Shown here piece by piece: positions 26,601-36,032 of a stretch of DNA of 51,914 nucleotides (the first letter of the stretch is position 1; every line of letters begins with the position of its first letter). Below the pieces are notes generated by a model, which searched no databases, was not told the DNA's origin, and worked only from the letters and a program-made list of their open reading frames with translations. Both the position numbers and the translations under genes were made by a program. Origin of the DNA: an uncultured Bacteroidales bacterium. Lineage in GTDB: Bacteria > Bacteroidota > Bacteroidia > Bacteroidales > FEN-979. Where the stretch lies: the NCBI GenBank assembly GCA_903845055.1, contig CAIMWF010000061.1:1-51914 (forward strand), given 5' to 3'.

Positions 26601-29268
26601 TGGCGCCGTCCTTTTTCGAAAAGTCGATGACATAAGGTTTGCGTTCGAAAGGATAACCCGGGTATGACACCAGTTTTCCCATTTTCTGATCAAACAGTTC
26701 CCAGTCGAAATAGTCCCCGCTGGCCCACACCTTGCCCAGGGAGGAATAGAAATACAACAGGGGATCGGCCTTGTATTCGGGCGATGGGATGGTGCTTACG
26801 ACCCCATGGGGCGTCTCTTTTACCAGCTGTCTCTTTACTGCAGATTCGAGCGACTGACCCGGGCCTGTTTCAATGAAAACCGACGGACCCGAATCCAGGC
26901 ACAGTTTGGCAGCGTCGGCAAAACGCACGGTTTTGCGTACATGCTTTACCCAGAAATCGGGGTTGGTTGCTTCTTTCGCGCTTAACCAGTTGCCGGTCAC
27001 CGTGGATGCAACGGGGATGGTGGGGGCTGAAAGCGGGATCTCCCTGAAAAATTCTGCGAATGCCGGCAGGGCGGGCTCCATCATCGCCGAATGGAAGGCG
27101 TGCGAGGTGGGGATCTTTTTGTTGAAGGTTTTCGTTTTGTCGAGAACAGCGGCAACCCGGTCAATCATCTCAACGGGCCCTGAAACGACGCACAGGCCTG
27201 GGCTGTTCACCACGGCGACCTCCAGGCCGTCGGGAAGCATCGGCGTCACCTGTTCTTCGGTAAGCAACACAGCGAGCATGGCGCCACCCGGAAGTTCCTG
27301 GACGAGCCGTCCCCTTCGGGCAACGGCTTTAAGGGCATTCTTCAGCGTGAAGACGCCTGAAATAGTGGCTGCAACATACTCACCGACACTGTGGCCTATC
27401 AGCATGTCGGGGCCAATGCCCATCGAGATGAGCAGTTGCGCCTGGGCATAACTTACCATGAACAGCGCCGGCTGGGTGATGTATGTTTCGTTGATCCTGC
27501 GCGAAGCCTCTTCCTCGTAACCGGCGGCAGGGAATAGCACCGTACGGATGTCGAATCCCAGTTCTTCTTTTAGGATTTCTGCGCATTCGTTGATGGTCCT
27601 CCTGAATACTTCCTGGGTTTGGTACAGGGGCAACCCCATGTTGACATACTGGTTTCCCTGCCCGGGGAACATAAAAACAACAGGCCTTTTTCCCGGTGTT
27701 TTGATGGTGGTGGCATTCTGGGTGCCAAGCATGGCGAGAAGTTCCTCCCTGCCGCGGAAAGGGATGGCCGCCCTGTTCAGGAAATGATGTCTGCCGTAAC
27801 GCGAGGTAAACGCAATGCCATGCGGATCGGTTCCGGGGGATGACTCGAGATAAGTTTTGATTTCTGCCTGCGCGGCAGCCACGGCTTCAGGGCTTCGGCC
27901 CGAAACGAGGAGGAGGTCGCATGCAAGTTTTGGCGAAGTGTCAGGCAGGGCAGGTGGTTCCTCGAGAATGACACAGGCATTGGTCCCGCCGACGCCGAAG
28001 GCGTTGACCAGGGCGCGGAGCGGGGTGCCGTTTTCGCGCTTCCAGTCCATCAGTGCGGTGTTTACAAAAAACGGGCTGTTCGGGAAGTCTATTTTCGGGT
28101 TTGGTTCATGAAAATGAAGGGAAGCAGGAATTTGCCGGTTCCTGAGGCATAAGGCGGTCTTTATAAAGCTGGCGGCACCCGATGCGATATCGCAATGCCC
28201 GATATTGGTTTTTACCGACCCGATGGCACAGTACTGCTTGCGGCCGGTATGCTGGCGGAATGCTTCGGAAAGCGAGGTGACCTCGATGGGGTCACCGATG
28301 GGCGTTGCGGTCCCGTGAGCCTCCACGTAAGTGATGGTATCGGCAGATATTTCGGACAAGGCAAGCGCCTCGGAGATCACCTCAACCTGCCCCTCCACCG
28401 AAGGGGCGGTGAAGCCGGCCTTCTTGTTCCCGTCGTTGTTGATGGCGCTGCCGATGACCACGGCATAGATGTTATTCTTGTCCCTGATGGCATCTTCGAG
28501 CCGTTTCAGTACCACCACGCCGCACCCGCGGCTGAAAACAGTGCCGTTGGCCTCCTTGTCAAAGGTATGGCAGTGGCCGTCGGCCGATTCCATCCCGCCG
28601 GCCTGGTAAAGATAACCATGCCTTTCGGGAATCTCGATGGTTGCTCCCCCTGCAAGGATCATGTCGCTCTGGTAACTCACCAGGCTGTTCACCCCCATCA
28701 CCACGGCCACCATCGAGGTGGAACAGGCGCACTGCACATTCACGCTGGGGCCGGTAAGGTTGAGTTTATACGAAACCCTTGTAGTCACATAGTCCTTGTC
28801 GTTGCTGGTAACGATCGACGCACCGCTGGCATTTTTCTTCACCCAGCTGTTTTCCATGGTCGATACGAGGTGGAGGGGAGTTCCGGTACCCCCGAAAACC
28901 CCGATGCGTTCCCTGGCTTTCAGGGGATCGCAGCCCGCATCCTCGAGCGCATGCCATGCACATTCCAGGAAGATCCTTTGCTGCGGATCCATCAGCTCGG
29001 CTTCGCGGGGGGTAAAACCGAAGAACTCGGCATCAAAGTACTCCGCACCGTTGATGATCCCCCGGTTCCTGACATAGTTCGGCTGCCTGAACACCGCCGG
29101 ATCAACCCCTGATGCAACCAGTTCCTCGTCGGTAAAGGTGTTGAGGGTTTCAACGCCGTTTAAAAGATTTTTCCAGTATTCGTTTATATTTTTAGCACCC
29201 GGCAGCCTGCAGGCCATTCCAATGACGGCAACTTTGCCTTCCGGGTTTTTTTCTTCATCTGACAGCAT
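23686..29268 (-). CDS. type I PKS module KS-AT-KR-DH-ACP (malonyl)
   Basis: 1860 residues. KS (about 11-435): Cys182 in ACSTS, His318 in EAHGTAT, His358 in KTNIGH. AT (530-860): Ser627 in GHSVGEY and HAFH at 723-726, the malonyl-CoA signature. KR (structural half 900-1140, catalytic half 1150-1370): TGGVSGVG, Ser in LFSSVSS, Tyr1321 in DYCGSNS. DH (1400-1665) follows the KR, the reverse of the usual order: His1415 in HLLSGKPAFL and Asp1589 in HPAMLDVATS are kept, but the usual Pro of HxxxGxxxxP is Leu and the Gln/His of DxxxQ/H is Ser. After a charged linker (KKREKQEKEEEK) comes a carrier with Ser1800 in LGGNSL, NRPS-like in sequence. One round of chain extension is expected, giving an alkene at the ACP stage if DH is active. 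It starts 12 bp after the preceding NRPS. Confidence 0.92.
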   Translation of the reverse strand: MLSDEEKNPEGKVAVIGMACRLPGAKNINEYWKNLLNGVETLNTFTDEELVASGVDPAVFRQPNYVRNRGIINGAEYFDAEFFGFTPREAELMDPQQRIFLECAWHALEDAGCDPLKARERIGVFGGTGTPLHLVSTMENSWVKKNASGASIVTSNDKDYVTTRVSYKLNLTGPSVNVQCACSTSMVAVVMGVNSLVSYQSDMILAGGATIEIPERHGYLYQAGGMESADGHCHTFDKEANGTVFSRGCGVVVLKRLEDAIRDKNNIYAVVIGSAINNDGNKKAGFTAPSVEGQVEVISEALALSEISADTITYVEAHGTATPIGDPIEVTSLSEAFRQHTGRKQYCAIGSVKTNIGHCDIASGAASFIKTALCLRNRQIPASLHFHEPNPKIDFPNSPFFVNTALMDWKRENGTPLRALVNAFGVGGTNACVILEEPPALPDTSPKLACDLLLVSGRSPEAVAAAQAEIKTYLESSPGTDPHGIAFTSRYGRHHFLNRAAIPFRGREELLAMLGTQNATTIKTPGKRPVVFMFPGQGNQYVNMGLPLYQTQEVFRRTINECAEILKEELGFDIRTVLFPAAGYEEEASRRINETYITQPALFMVSYAQAQLLISMGIGPDMLIGHSVGEYVAATISGVFTLKNALKAVARRGRLVQELPGGAMLAVLLTEEQVTPMLPDGLEVAVVNSPGLCVVSGPVEMIDRVAAVLDKTKTFNKKIPTSHAFHSAMMEPALPAFAEFFREIPLSAPTIPVASTVTGNWLSAKEATNPDFWVKHVRKTVRFADAAKLCLDSGPSVFIETGPGQSLESAVKRQLVKETPHGVVSTIPSPEYKADPLLYFYSSLGKVWASGDYFDWELFDQKMGKLVSYPGYPFERKPYVIDFSKKDGAKAKSENKKKADVSQWFYVPGWKRTAPPQRIPANGMAGTDDLTENHCWLLFGDDEGLCSEIGKKLDSEEVTSFWIRKGKEFSREKEEFTIDPGRRDHFQRLINTLKSEGRTPGNIIYAWNYGPGPKPGHLHPLLAGQLAEDHFYGPMYLEQALIGEGFVKNQFLLFVVNHLFDVTGEPVLAPEKALAIGAARVIGQEHPGIIARLADIPSVSEAGQLNSLASSLIGECRLAADENIVAYRNGHRWVEDYTPVYPENGSLSKEPLKDHGVYLVTGGVSGVGMEHAKFIARSVKAVLVLTHRSPLPPRSDWPAIAESQGADDREATRVRDIMELEQLGAVVILAQLDATDYEGTRRLVEQVEQEYGPVRGVLHSAGMPGAGVIALKEKELADLVVKAKLDGTLILHDIFRERKLDFFFLFSSVSSIFGEAARIDYCGSNSFMDSFAQYRKSVIGDGTTSINWGQWGVVGMAASWEKAKAEKKQLLQSGKNHVKAEERNGIRLYFQSSENDQEIYQVDIDPERDWVLSSHLLSGKPAFLGISTLEMLNLYAKIKKPEGCLEVLNFSFVTPLIYDTGKSRKIRMTVKKSADVLLFRISSKDEKSESAREVWMDHVKGEFRIAAATPPVTIDVKEISGKIGGTTDNSPHFLEILNDEGRPVLKYDNRWDCKCSTQYRDREFLTELRLGDEFRDDLASYSLHPAMLDVATSSCITLIDRRLYLPQAYRDITVHKPLPAHFWCYTRLSDTWKIEDDMLKFSVQLIDSENRLLVNIGEVTFSRLIQNVGKLTQEPNRETPQKPAEDMSMYAGKNDILPEEGIEVFRRLLSFNPFAQVVITTTDLPQDILEERPSYKKREKQEKEEEKSEGSTSYERPQLSTPFEAPSNEIEMAVAGIWKGILGIDKIGVNDTFMELGGNSLLAIQTISNIADEFEIELQPNVFFENPTVKGLSDRIVEIIITMKGSDEIEAMLKEMEDEQ

Positions 29269-29280
29269 AAAACGTTGGTT

Positions 29281-32200
29281 TTAATATTGATTTTTATCCG
29301 GTGATATTCGTTTACTGATCTGTTGCCTGATACTCCTGTTGCGCATTTCCACGCGCCTGGCAATATCGGTGCCGGGGTGGTCAGGTTTGTCGTTGCGAAG
29401 GAAAGCCGACAGGCTGCTAATGCTTGGATAACGGAAGAGATCAACAATGGTTACCTCCGCCTTCAGTTTATCAGCGATCAGTTCCTTCAGCCTGACAAGG
29501 AGCAGGGAATGCCCTCCCACTTCAAAAAAATTATCCCGGGGGTTGAAGGCTTCGTGTTCCAGCAGATCTTTCCAGAGCCCGGTCAGCGTCCTTTCAGTAT
29601 CGTTCATTTGCCGGTGAATGAATTCCGGCAATTTTGGTGTGTGCGGTAATAACTTCATCAGCGATTTAAAGTCGATTTTGCTGTTTGGCAGTGTCGGGAT
29701 GGCCGGTGCAATGATAAAATGGCCCGGGATCATGTAGGCAGGAAGGTGCAGCCGTAAAAAGTCCCTGAGATCGTGTTCCATTATGACTGTCCCGCTTTCG
29801 GGCACGAGGTATGCGGTGAGCATCACATCCTCTTCGCTGCGCTCCCTGGCAACAACAACAACATTCCTGATACCGGGAAAACGCAGGATATTCGCTTCGA
29901 TTTCGCCCAGTTCGATACGGAAACCCCTGATCTTGACCTGCTGGTCCACCCTACCCAGGAACTCAACCGAGCCGTCGTGCAGGAACCTTGCCAGGTCGCC
30001 GGTTTTATAGATTCTGTTTTCCGCTCCTTCCTGAAAAGGGTCGGGCAGAAACCTCGCCACGGTCTGTTCTTGATCTTCGAAATATCCCGCCGCCAGCACG
30101 GCACCCCCGATGTACAACTCCCCTGCCACCCCGATGGGGAGCGGTTCGAGGCTGTCGTTTAGAATATAGATGCGGGCGTTGGCAATGGGCCTGCCGATCG
30201 GAACCATCCTGAGCGGGCTGTGGCGAAGGCAATGCCAGAAAGCCATGTAAACGGTTGCTTCGGTAGGTCCGTACAGGTTCAGCAGCGCTCCCGCAGATTC
30301 TGCGAGAACCTGGTCCTGAAGGGTCTTCGACAGCTTCTCCCCGCCTGAGATGATTCTTGCCAGGGTAGAGGCCCGCCTGATGACCCCGGCATCAGATAAA
30401 GCCTTCAGCCCCGATGGTACGAACTGTACCGTGTTTACCTTCATCTCCACCAGGATCGCCTCAACTTTTTCGGGGGCCTGCAATTCGCTCCTTTTTTCCA
30501 GGACCAGCCGGGCCCCGCTGATGAGCGGCACGAACAGTTCGATGAGAGAGATGTCGAAATTGATGGAGGTTGCCGACAACATGGTATCCGTGGTGCAGAG
30601 GTTCAATTCCCTCTTTGTCCACAAAAGGAAATTGAAAAGGCAGTCGTGGCGGATCATCACCCCCTTGGGATTACCGGTTGAACCGGAGGTGAACATGATG
30701 TAGGCGACATCGGCGGGGTCGTACTTTTCCGGTTGCACGGCCGGGGTTTTCCCGGGAGTTTCAGCCAGGAGGTCATGGATCGCGATGCTGTGTTCCGGGA
30801 AGTGCTGTTTTGCCGCCATGGTCGTGTCATCGACGACAAGAAACTGTATGCGGGTCCTGTCCATAACATAACGGAGGCGTTCCCCCGGGTAATAGGGATC
30901 GAGCGGGATATAGACGGCCCCGACTTTAAAAACCGCCATGATGCAAAGGACCATCGCGGGTGAGTTCTCAAGATGAATTCCGACGGGAACCCCCTTTTTC
31001 ACCCCAAGCCGGCGCAGGTTATCGGCGATGATGCCGGTTCTGCGGCCCATTTCTCCGTATGAGATTACCTCATGCCGGGAAACAAGGGCGGGAAGGTCGG
31101 GGTTCTTTCTGACCTGTTCGTCGATCAGGTCGGCAATTGTTCCCTGTGTGCCGTGCGAAAAGGCGGTCCGGTTCCACTGGTGTACGGTGAGGTTGAACTC
31201 CGCTGCCGAAAGCAGGTTAACCTCGCTGATCCTGGTGCCCGGCGCCGAAACGATATGATCGAGGATCTCCATGAAATGGCCGGCAAGGTTCGAGATGGTT
31301 TGCGGATGGTACAACCTGGAAGCATAGGTTAAAACGATTTCGGCATCATCCCCACGGTCGAAGATCTCCGTGAAAAGATCGAATTTCGAACAGCCCGAAA
31401 ACTCCTCTGCAGCGACCCCCGTCATGCCGGCGCCGGTCGAAAACTCCCAGTTCGCTTCATGGTAGGCAAACATAACCTGGAAAAACGGGTTGATGCCGGG
31501 AACCCTTTCCGTTTTCATGACCTCGCCCAGGTGGCTGAATGGAAATCCTGAACGGGCAAGGCTTTCCAGCGTCTGTTCCTTTACCTGCTCCAGGAAATCC
31601 AGGAAGACGAGCTCGGGATCGATCTTTACCCTGAACAGCATGGTATTCACGAAATAACCGATCAGCGAGGTGAAAGATTTCATAAAGCGGTTCGCCACGG
31701 GGGTGCCGACCAGGAAATCATTCCGTCCCGAATGGCGGTATAGAAGTACCGAAAACGCCGAAAGGCAGGTCATAAACATGCTGGCACCGTACCGGTCGCC
31801 CAGGGTTTTCAGTTTCGATTTCAGTGTCCTGCCGATCATTCTCCGCACCTGGCCTCCTTCCCTCGAAGGGATCTCAGGGCGTTTATAATCGGTCGCAAGA
31901 TCAAAAAAAGAAGGTGCCTCTTCAAGTAGGTTCTTCCAGTATTGACGGTCGCTGGTATACCGTATTCCTTCCAGGTACAGCTGTTCCTCCCGGCAGAAAT
32001 GTGCATAGGAGGATGCGGGCAAAACGATTTCGGCAGGGCTGGATGTGGTCTCCCGGTCATACTGGGTTGCAAGTTCACTTAAAAAGAGATCGAATGAAGA
32101 TCCGTCAAAAACAAGGTGATGGACAACAATGGCCAGCAGGTGTCTGCCGCCGGGGAGGCGGTAAAGGATGAACCGGCATGGGGCTTCATGTTCCAGGTCG

Positions 32201-34386
32201 AAAGGCTTCATGGCCATTTCCCGGGCGTGCGCCACGGCATCCGCAGCCAAAAACGGGGCCGTACCGGCGACGTGGATATCCATACCCGGGTCGTGAATCC
32301 CGGTCGCCAGGTTATCTGAAACTTCCTGCATCGCCCCGGATCCGAACCTTGTTCGCAATACAGGATGACGGTCGGTGATATTCCTGAGCGCCCGCGCAAG
32401 CACAATCTCGTCCAGGGGCCCGCTGAAGGTAATGCTGTAAAAAATATTGTATGCGGCAAGTCCGGGTTCGGCCTTGTGCATGAACCACAACGCCTTCTGG
32501 TTTTCCGAAAGCGCCACCGGGGGCATTCCGGGCTGGTCTTCCCCGCCGGAAGGGTTGCCGGTGGTCGGCAAGATTGTACCGGGAGGTTTTTCCCCGTGAA
32601 ATCCGGCCTCCTTTATTGCCGGATGGCTGGCGAGCTTTCCGGCCGTAGGCAGGTCGAATACGCTTTTTATTGGGAGAGAAATGCCGGTGAGCGCGTGCAA
32701 TTCAAGAACGATGGCATTTGCCTTCAGGGAATTGCCTCCAAGATCAAAGAAATTATCCCCTGTGCCGATGCCCTCCAGGCCCAGGACCTCCTCCCACACG
32801 CGAACCATCGCACGCTCTGCTGCATTTGAAGGCGGAAGGGCTGGATAACCCAGTTCGGGACGCAGGATGCCCGGCTGAGGCAGTAATTTACGGTCTGTTT
32901 TACCATTTGGAAACTGAGGCAGGTGCTCCATCCTGACAAAAACCTCGGGAACCATGAAATCGGGCAGCGTGCGCAACAGGATATTCCGCAATTCATCCAC
33001 AGGAATGAAAAAAGCCTCCCGGTAAACAAGGTAGGCTGCAAGTCGTTTCTGATGTTGCCTGTCCTCCACAACCTTTACGACGGCATGCCTGATCCCGGGG
33101 ACGGAAAGCAGTGCGTGTTCTATTTCGGGAAGTTCGATGCGGAACCCGCGGATTTTAACCTGGTGGTCTTTCCGGCCAACATATACCAGTCTTCCCGAAC
33201 CATCTTCCCTGACCAGGTCGCCCGACCGGTATACCCTGACAGGTTCCCCGCCGTTGAGCTTTGTTTTGAAAAAGGCGGCTTCCGTGAGCTCGGGAAGATT
33301 CAGGTAACCCCTTGCAATGCCGTCGCCGGAGGCGAGCAGTTCGCCTGTCGCGCCCGGTTCAACAGGCTTCAGGTCGTCGCCCACGATGTAGATCCTGGTT
33401 CCGTGCAACGGTTTGCCGATATGGGCCGGTTCGCCCGGGTATAAACGGCAGGCCGAAATGTTGGCAGTTGCTTCAGTCGGACCGTAGAGGTTCCAAAGCT
33501 GCAGCTGCGGCAGGCATTGAAAACTGCGCTTCATGAGATCACCGGATACGGCTTCACCCGAGAGATACACGCACGATGGCGCCATCGGGCCGGATGCGGC
33601 CCCTTCGGCCGATTCAAGGTAATGCAGGATTTCCGACCAGAGCGTGGGCACGCAGTAAAGCCCCGATTGCGGATGATCCCCGAACCATTCGATCAGCCTG
33701 CCTGGCTGGCGGATCATCATGGGGTCGAGAACGTGGAGGGTTTTCCCCGCCAGCAGCGTGGTATAAAACTGCGACACGGCCGCCGCGAAAATGAACGAGG
33801 AGGTGAGAGGCAGGCCGACCCGGGATTCGGGGATGACCCGATCACAAAACCATTGCGCGTAATAATCAAGATTCCCATGTTCGATCATGACCCCTTTCGG
33901 CTTGCCCGTTGATCCCGAGGTGTACAGGATATAGGCAAGGTCGTCGGCCTGGACTTTTACGGGCCGGCAGGCTCGCTGTTCGCCGGGGTCTTTTATCTTC
34001 GGCCAGTCGGGGAAGAATCGCCGGGTGGTTCCCGATGCCGCGTTTTCCAGGAAGGATGGTTCGGCGATAACGACGTTTGCACCTGCATCTTTCAGGATGT
34101 ATCGCAGGCGTTCTTCAGGAAAATCCGGCGAGAGGGGAATGTAGGCGGCCCCTGCTTTCAGTACCGCGATAACCGACAGGGCAAGGCTGGCCGATGGGTG
34201 AAGGCAGATCCCGACCCGCGACCCGGGGCCGGCTCCCGCCTCCTGCAGCTGGCCCGCAAGGTTCGAGGTGTATCGGTCAAGTTCTTCGAAACTGATGCAT
34301 TCATCCTGGCACACGACAGCCGCCGAACCGGGCGAAACCGCCGATCTGAGAAAGATTTTCTCGTGCACGGGAATGAATTTGTTCAT
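29281..34386 (-). CDS. loading plus first-extension NRPS A-PCP-C-A-PCP
   Basis: 1701 residues. A1 (1-515): YTSGSTGKPKGV, A10 Lys496; the residue equivalent to the amino-group-binding Asp235 is Ala201 (SSFIFAAAVSQ), and the by-eye code is A-A-S-Y-Y-S-L-A-N-K. This is unlike alpha-amino-acid pockets, suggesting a carboxylic, hydroxy, keto or beta-amino starter. PCP1: Ser553 in LGGNSL. C (620-1065): intact HHLVFDG at 756-762. A2 (1085-1580): Asp1278 present; code D-I-I-Q-I-G-L-V-Y-K, close to glycine codes of the D-I-L-Q-L-G-L-I-W-K type; A10 Lys1570. PCP2: Ser1627 in VGGHSL. The protein starts directly with an A domain, so it loads and makes the first amide. No epimerase or MbtH gene is present. 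Confidence 0.9.
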   Translation of the reverse strand: MNKFIPVHEKIFLRSAVSPGSAAVVCQDECISFEELDRYTSNLAGQLQEAGAGPGSRVGICLHPSASLALSVIAVLKAGAAYIPLSPDFPEERLRYILKDAGANVVIAEPSFLENAASGTTRRFFPDWPKIKDPGEQRACRPVKVQADDLAYILYTSGSTGKPKGVMIEHGNLDYYAQWFCDRVIPESRVGLPLTSSFIFAAAVSQFYTTLLAGKTLHVLDPMMIRQPGRLIEWFGDHPQSGLYCVPTLWSEILHYLESAEGAASGPMAPSCVYLSGEAVSGDLMKRSFQCLPQLQLWNLYGPTEATANISACRLYPGEPAHIGKPLHGTRIYIVGDDLKPVEPGATGELLASGDGIARGYLNLPELTEAAFFKTKLNGGEPVRVYRSGDLVREDGSGRLVYVGRKDHQVKIRGFRIELPEIEHALLSVPGIRHAVVKVVEDRQHQKRLAAYLVYREAFFIPVDELRNILLRTLPDFMVPEVFVRMEHLPQFPNGKTDRKLLPQPGILRPELGYPALPPSNAAERAMVRVWEEVLGLEGIGTGDNFFDLGGNSLKANAIVLELHALTGISLPIKSVFDLPTAGKLASHPAIKEAGFHGEKPPGTILPTTGNPSGGEDQPGMPPVALSENQKALWFMHKAEPGLAAYNIFYSITFSGPLDEIVLARALRNITDRHPVLRTRFGSGAMQEVSDNLATGIHDPGMDIHVAGTAPFLAADAVAHAREMAMKPFDLEHEAPCRFILYRLPGGRHLLAIVVHHLVFDGSSFDLFLSELATQYDRETTSSPAEIVLPASSYAHFCREEQLYLEGIRYTSDRQYWKNLLEEAPSFFDLATDYKRPEIPSREGGQVRRMIGRTLKSKLKTLGDRYGASMFMTCLSAFSVLLYRHSGRNDFLVGTPVANRFMKSFTSLIGYFVNTMLFRVKIDPELVFLDFLEQVKEQTLESLARSGFPFSHLGEVMKTERVPGINPFFQVMFAYHEANWEFSTGAGMTGVAAEEFSGCSKFDLFTEIFDRGDDAEIVLTYASRLYHPQTISNLAGHFMEILDHIVSAPGTRISEVNLLSAAEFNLTVHQWNRTAFSHGTQGTIADLIDEQVRKNPDLPALVSRHEVISYGEMGRRTGIIADNLRRLGVKKGVPVGIHLENSPAMVLCIMAVFKVGAVYIPLDPYYPGERLRYVMDRTRIQFLVVDDTTMAAKQHFPEHSIAIHDLLAETPGKTPAVQPEKYDPADVAYIMFTSGSTGNPKGVMIRHDCLFNFLLWTKRELNLCTTDTMLSATSINFDISLIELFVPLISGARLVLEKRSELQAPEKVEAILVEMKVNTVQFVPSGLKALSDAGVIRRASTLARIISGGEKLSKTLQDQVLAESAGALLNLYGPTEATVYMAFWHCLRHSPLRMVPIGRPIANARIYILNDSLEPLPIGVAGELYIGGAVLAAGYFEDQEQTVARFLPDPFQEGAENRIYKTGDLARFLHDGSVEFLGRVDQQVKIRGFRIELGEIEANILRFPGIRNVVVVARERSEEDVMLTAYLVPESGTVIMEHDLRDFLRLHLPAYMIPGHFIIAPAIPTLPNSKIDFKSLMKLLPHTPKLPEFIHRQMNDTERTLTGLWKDLLEHEAFNPRDNFFEVGGHSLLLVRLKELIADKLKAEVTIVDLFRYPSISSLSAFLRNDKPDHPGTDIARRVEMRNRSIRQQISKRISPDKNQY

Positions 34387-34444
34387 GTTTGGATAACCGT
34401 TTTTTGAGCGTACTTGTTAAGCTGTTGACAAAGATTCGCATGAC

Positions 34445-35974
34445 CTATTTTGTAATAAAAGTCCAGGGGTTGTATTTTGCCAGCTGATCGGTTGACGAAG
34501 GAAAATCACCAATGAGGTATTTAAGTTCGAGGATCCTGCTGATAATTCCCAGGCGGCCGTTCTCCACGTTCACAAGAGCTGTCTTATAATCCATGTAGGT
34601 ATTGATCATGTCGATCTGTGTGGACACCCCCATTTTGAATTTACTGACTTCATTCAGGTATGTTTTTTTCTCCACATCCGCAATCTCAACCTGGCTTTTA
34701 TACATGGGGAGCATCTGCCCGAGGTCGCTTATGATTTTGACCACCTGTAACCTCGATTCAAATTTTATCTTTTCAAGTTGCGTTTTATTGAATTCATAGG
34801 ACGATAATTTCGTGAGATATTCGCCTTTGCGCTCCTCATTCTTAAAGGGGATTTTATAGGAGAGGGTAACATTTACCGATGAACCGGGGCTTCCGTTTGA
34901 GAAAGTCTGGCTGAATTCTGAAAACGGCTGGTAGGCGGTAGACCCGAAATAGAGGTAGCGGAGATCAAGATTCAGTTCGTTTAATTTATTGTATTTCGCC
35001 CCATCCATCTCGATCCTGCTGGAAGAGGTGACCAGCTCCTGGCTTTTGAAATAGGGGGTGCTCACCACCATGGAATCAACGTTTTTCATGATGTAGGCAG
35101 CATAATGGCTCCATGGAAATGCCAGCGGATCAGGCAGGGAATCAAGATAAACCGGGAGGGTGTTGGCGTTTTTGATGCCCTTCACGCTGAGGGCTGAGAT
35201 CAGGTCAAACAGTGAATTGTAGATATCGTTGCGTGCAGCTGACAACTGCTGCGAAATATTGAGCTGGTAGGCGGTTGCACGGTAATCCTCGGTTTTTGCC
35301 AGTTGTTCGTCGGCAATCATTGCCTGGATGTCGCTGCGGTACTGGCGCGCATCCTTGTCGGCGTCGCGGAGTATTTTATAAACGGTAACACGCTGGTACG
35401 AGGTATAGTAGCTGGTCAGGGCGTTCTTGATGAACTGGCAGACCTCATCGGTAAAGGCAACATTCTGGGCCTTGTTCATCATGAGCGTTGAAAGATAAGA
35501 GATGTTGCCCGAGTTGTTTCGCCCGAGATCACGCATCAGGGGCATTGAAACACCGGCCCACATGCCCGATTCATTGACCGGCATGTAGGTGCTCGGGAAA
35601 ACTTCCGGAACACCCGAAATGATCTGGGTTTCTGTGAAAAGCTTGAAACCCGTGTAGAATTTTAGTCCCAGCCGGGTCGGGACCAGGAGTTGGCCCGAAA
35701 ACGTGGACGAATTCCTGACAGTTACCGCCGGGTCGGTCCCGTACATGCCGTCGGCAGTGAGGGATAACGACGGATTGAAAAAGCCCCTGGCCCTGGCCAG
35801 TTGTCCCTGGCTTTCTCCCACGATTTGCTTTTTCATCTTGATGTTGAAGTTTGTCTCAAGTCCTGTCTGCAATACGTTAAATGCCGAAAGGGAATCATAG
35901 TTAAAGAGCTTCTGGCTCTTTGCCGGCACAATTCCCGCAACAAGAAGGAAGATGATCAGGAATTTCTTTTTCAT
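34445..35974 (-). CDS. TolC-like outer-membrane efflux protein
   Basis: About 509 residues from the ATG at 35974, which opens the signal peptide MKKKFLIIFLLVAGIVPAKSQ; an ATG six codons upstream (35992) is the alternative. The mature protein has long helical hairpins of alternating register (QLAKTEDYRATAYQLNIS, KTYLNEVSKFKMGVSTQIDMINTYMDYKTALVNVENG), as in the two-repeat outer-membrane efflux family; the last helix plus NVENGRLGIISRILELKYLIG is typical. It forms the trimeric channel for the tripartite exporter encoded immediately upstream (HlyD and two ABC proteins) and is separated by 58 bp from the NRPS gene that follows. Placement argues it exports the cluster's product. Confidence 0.83.
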   Translation of the reverse strand: MKKKFLIIFLLVAGIVPAKSQKLFNYDSLSAFNVLQTGLETNFNIKMKKQIVGESQGQLARARGFFNPSLSLTADGMYGTDPAVTVRNSSTFSGQLLVPTRLGLKFYTGFKLFTETQIISGVPEVFPSTYMPVNESGMWAGVSMPLMRDLGRNNSGNISYLSTLMMNKAQNVAFTDEVCQFIKNALTSYYTSYQRVTVYKILRDADKDARQYRSDIQAMIADEQLAKTEDYRATAYQLNISQQLSAARNDIYNSLFDLISALSVKGIKNANTLPVYLDSLPDPLAFPWSHYAAYIMKNVDSMVVSTPYFKSQELVTSSSRIEMDGAKYNKLNELNLDLRYLYFGSTAYQPFSEFSQTFSNGSPGSSVNVTLSYKIPFKNEERKGEYLTKLSSYEFNKTQLEKIKFESRLQVVKIISDLGQMLPMYKSQVEIADVEKKTYLNEVSKFKMGVSTQIDMINTYMDYKTALVNVENGRLGIISRILELKYLIGDFPSSTDQLAKYNPWTFITK

Positions 35975-36032
35975 TGTTTTTTGCCTTTTCAATATTCCGC
36001 AACCGGTGATGTGTTGATCCTGGGAATCTGCC

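Noticed and set aside
28195-29112. 305-codon plus-strand frame opposite the KS domain
   Set aside because: Antisense shadow of the PKS; composition is compositional noise (His/Gly-rich) with no motif.
34387-34444. Internal promoter before the first NRPS gene
   Set aside because: The minus strand has AATCTTTG, which misses the T of TAnnTTTG, and no TTG at the right distance.
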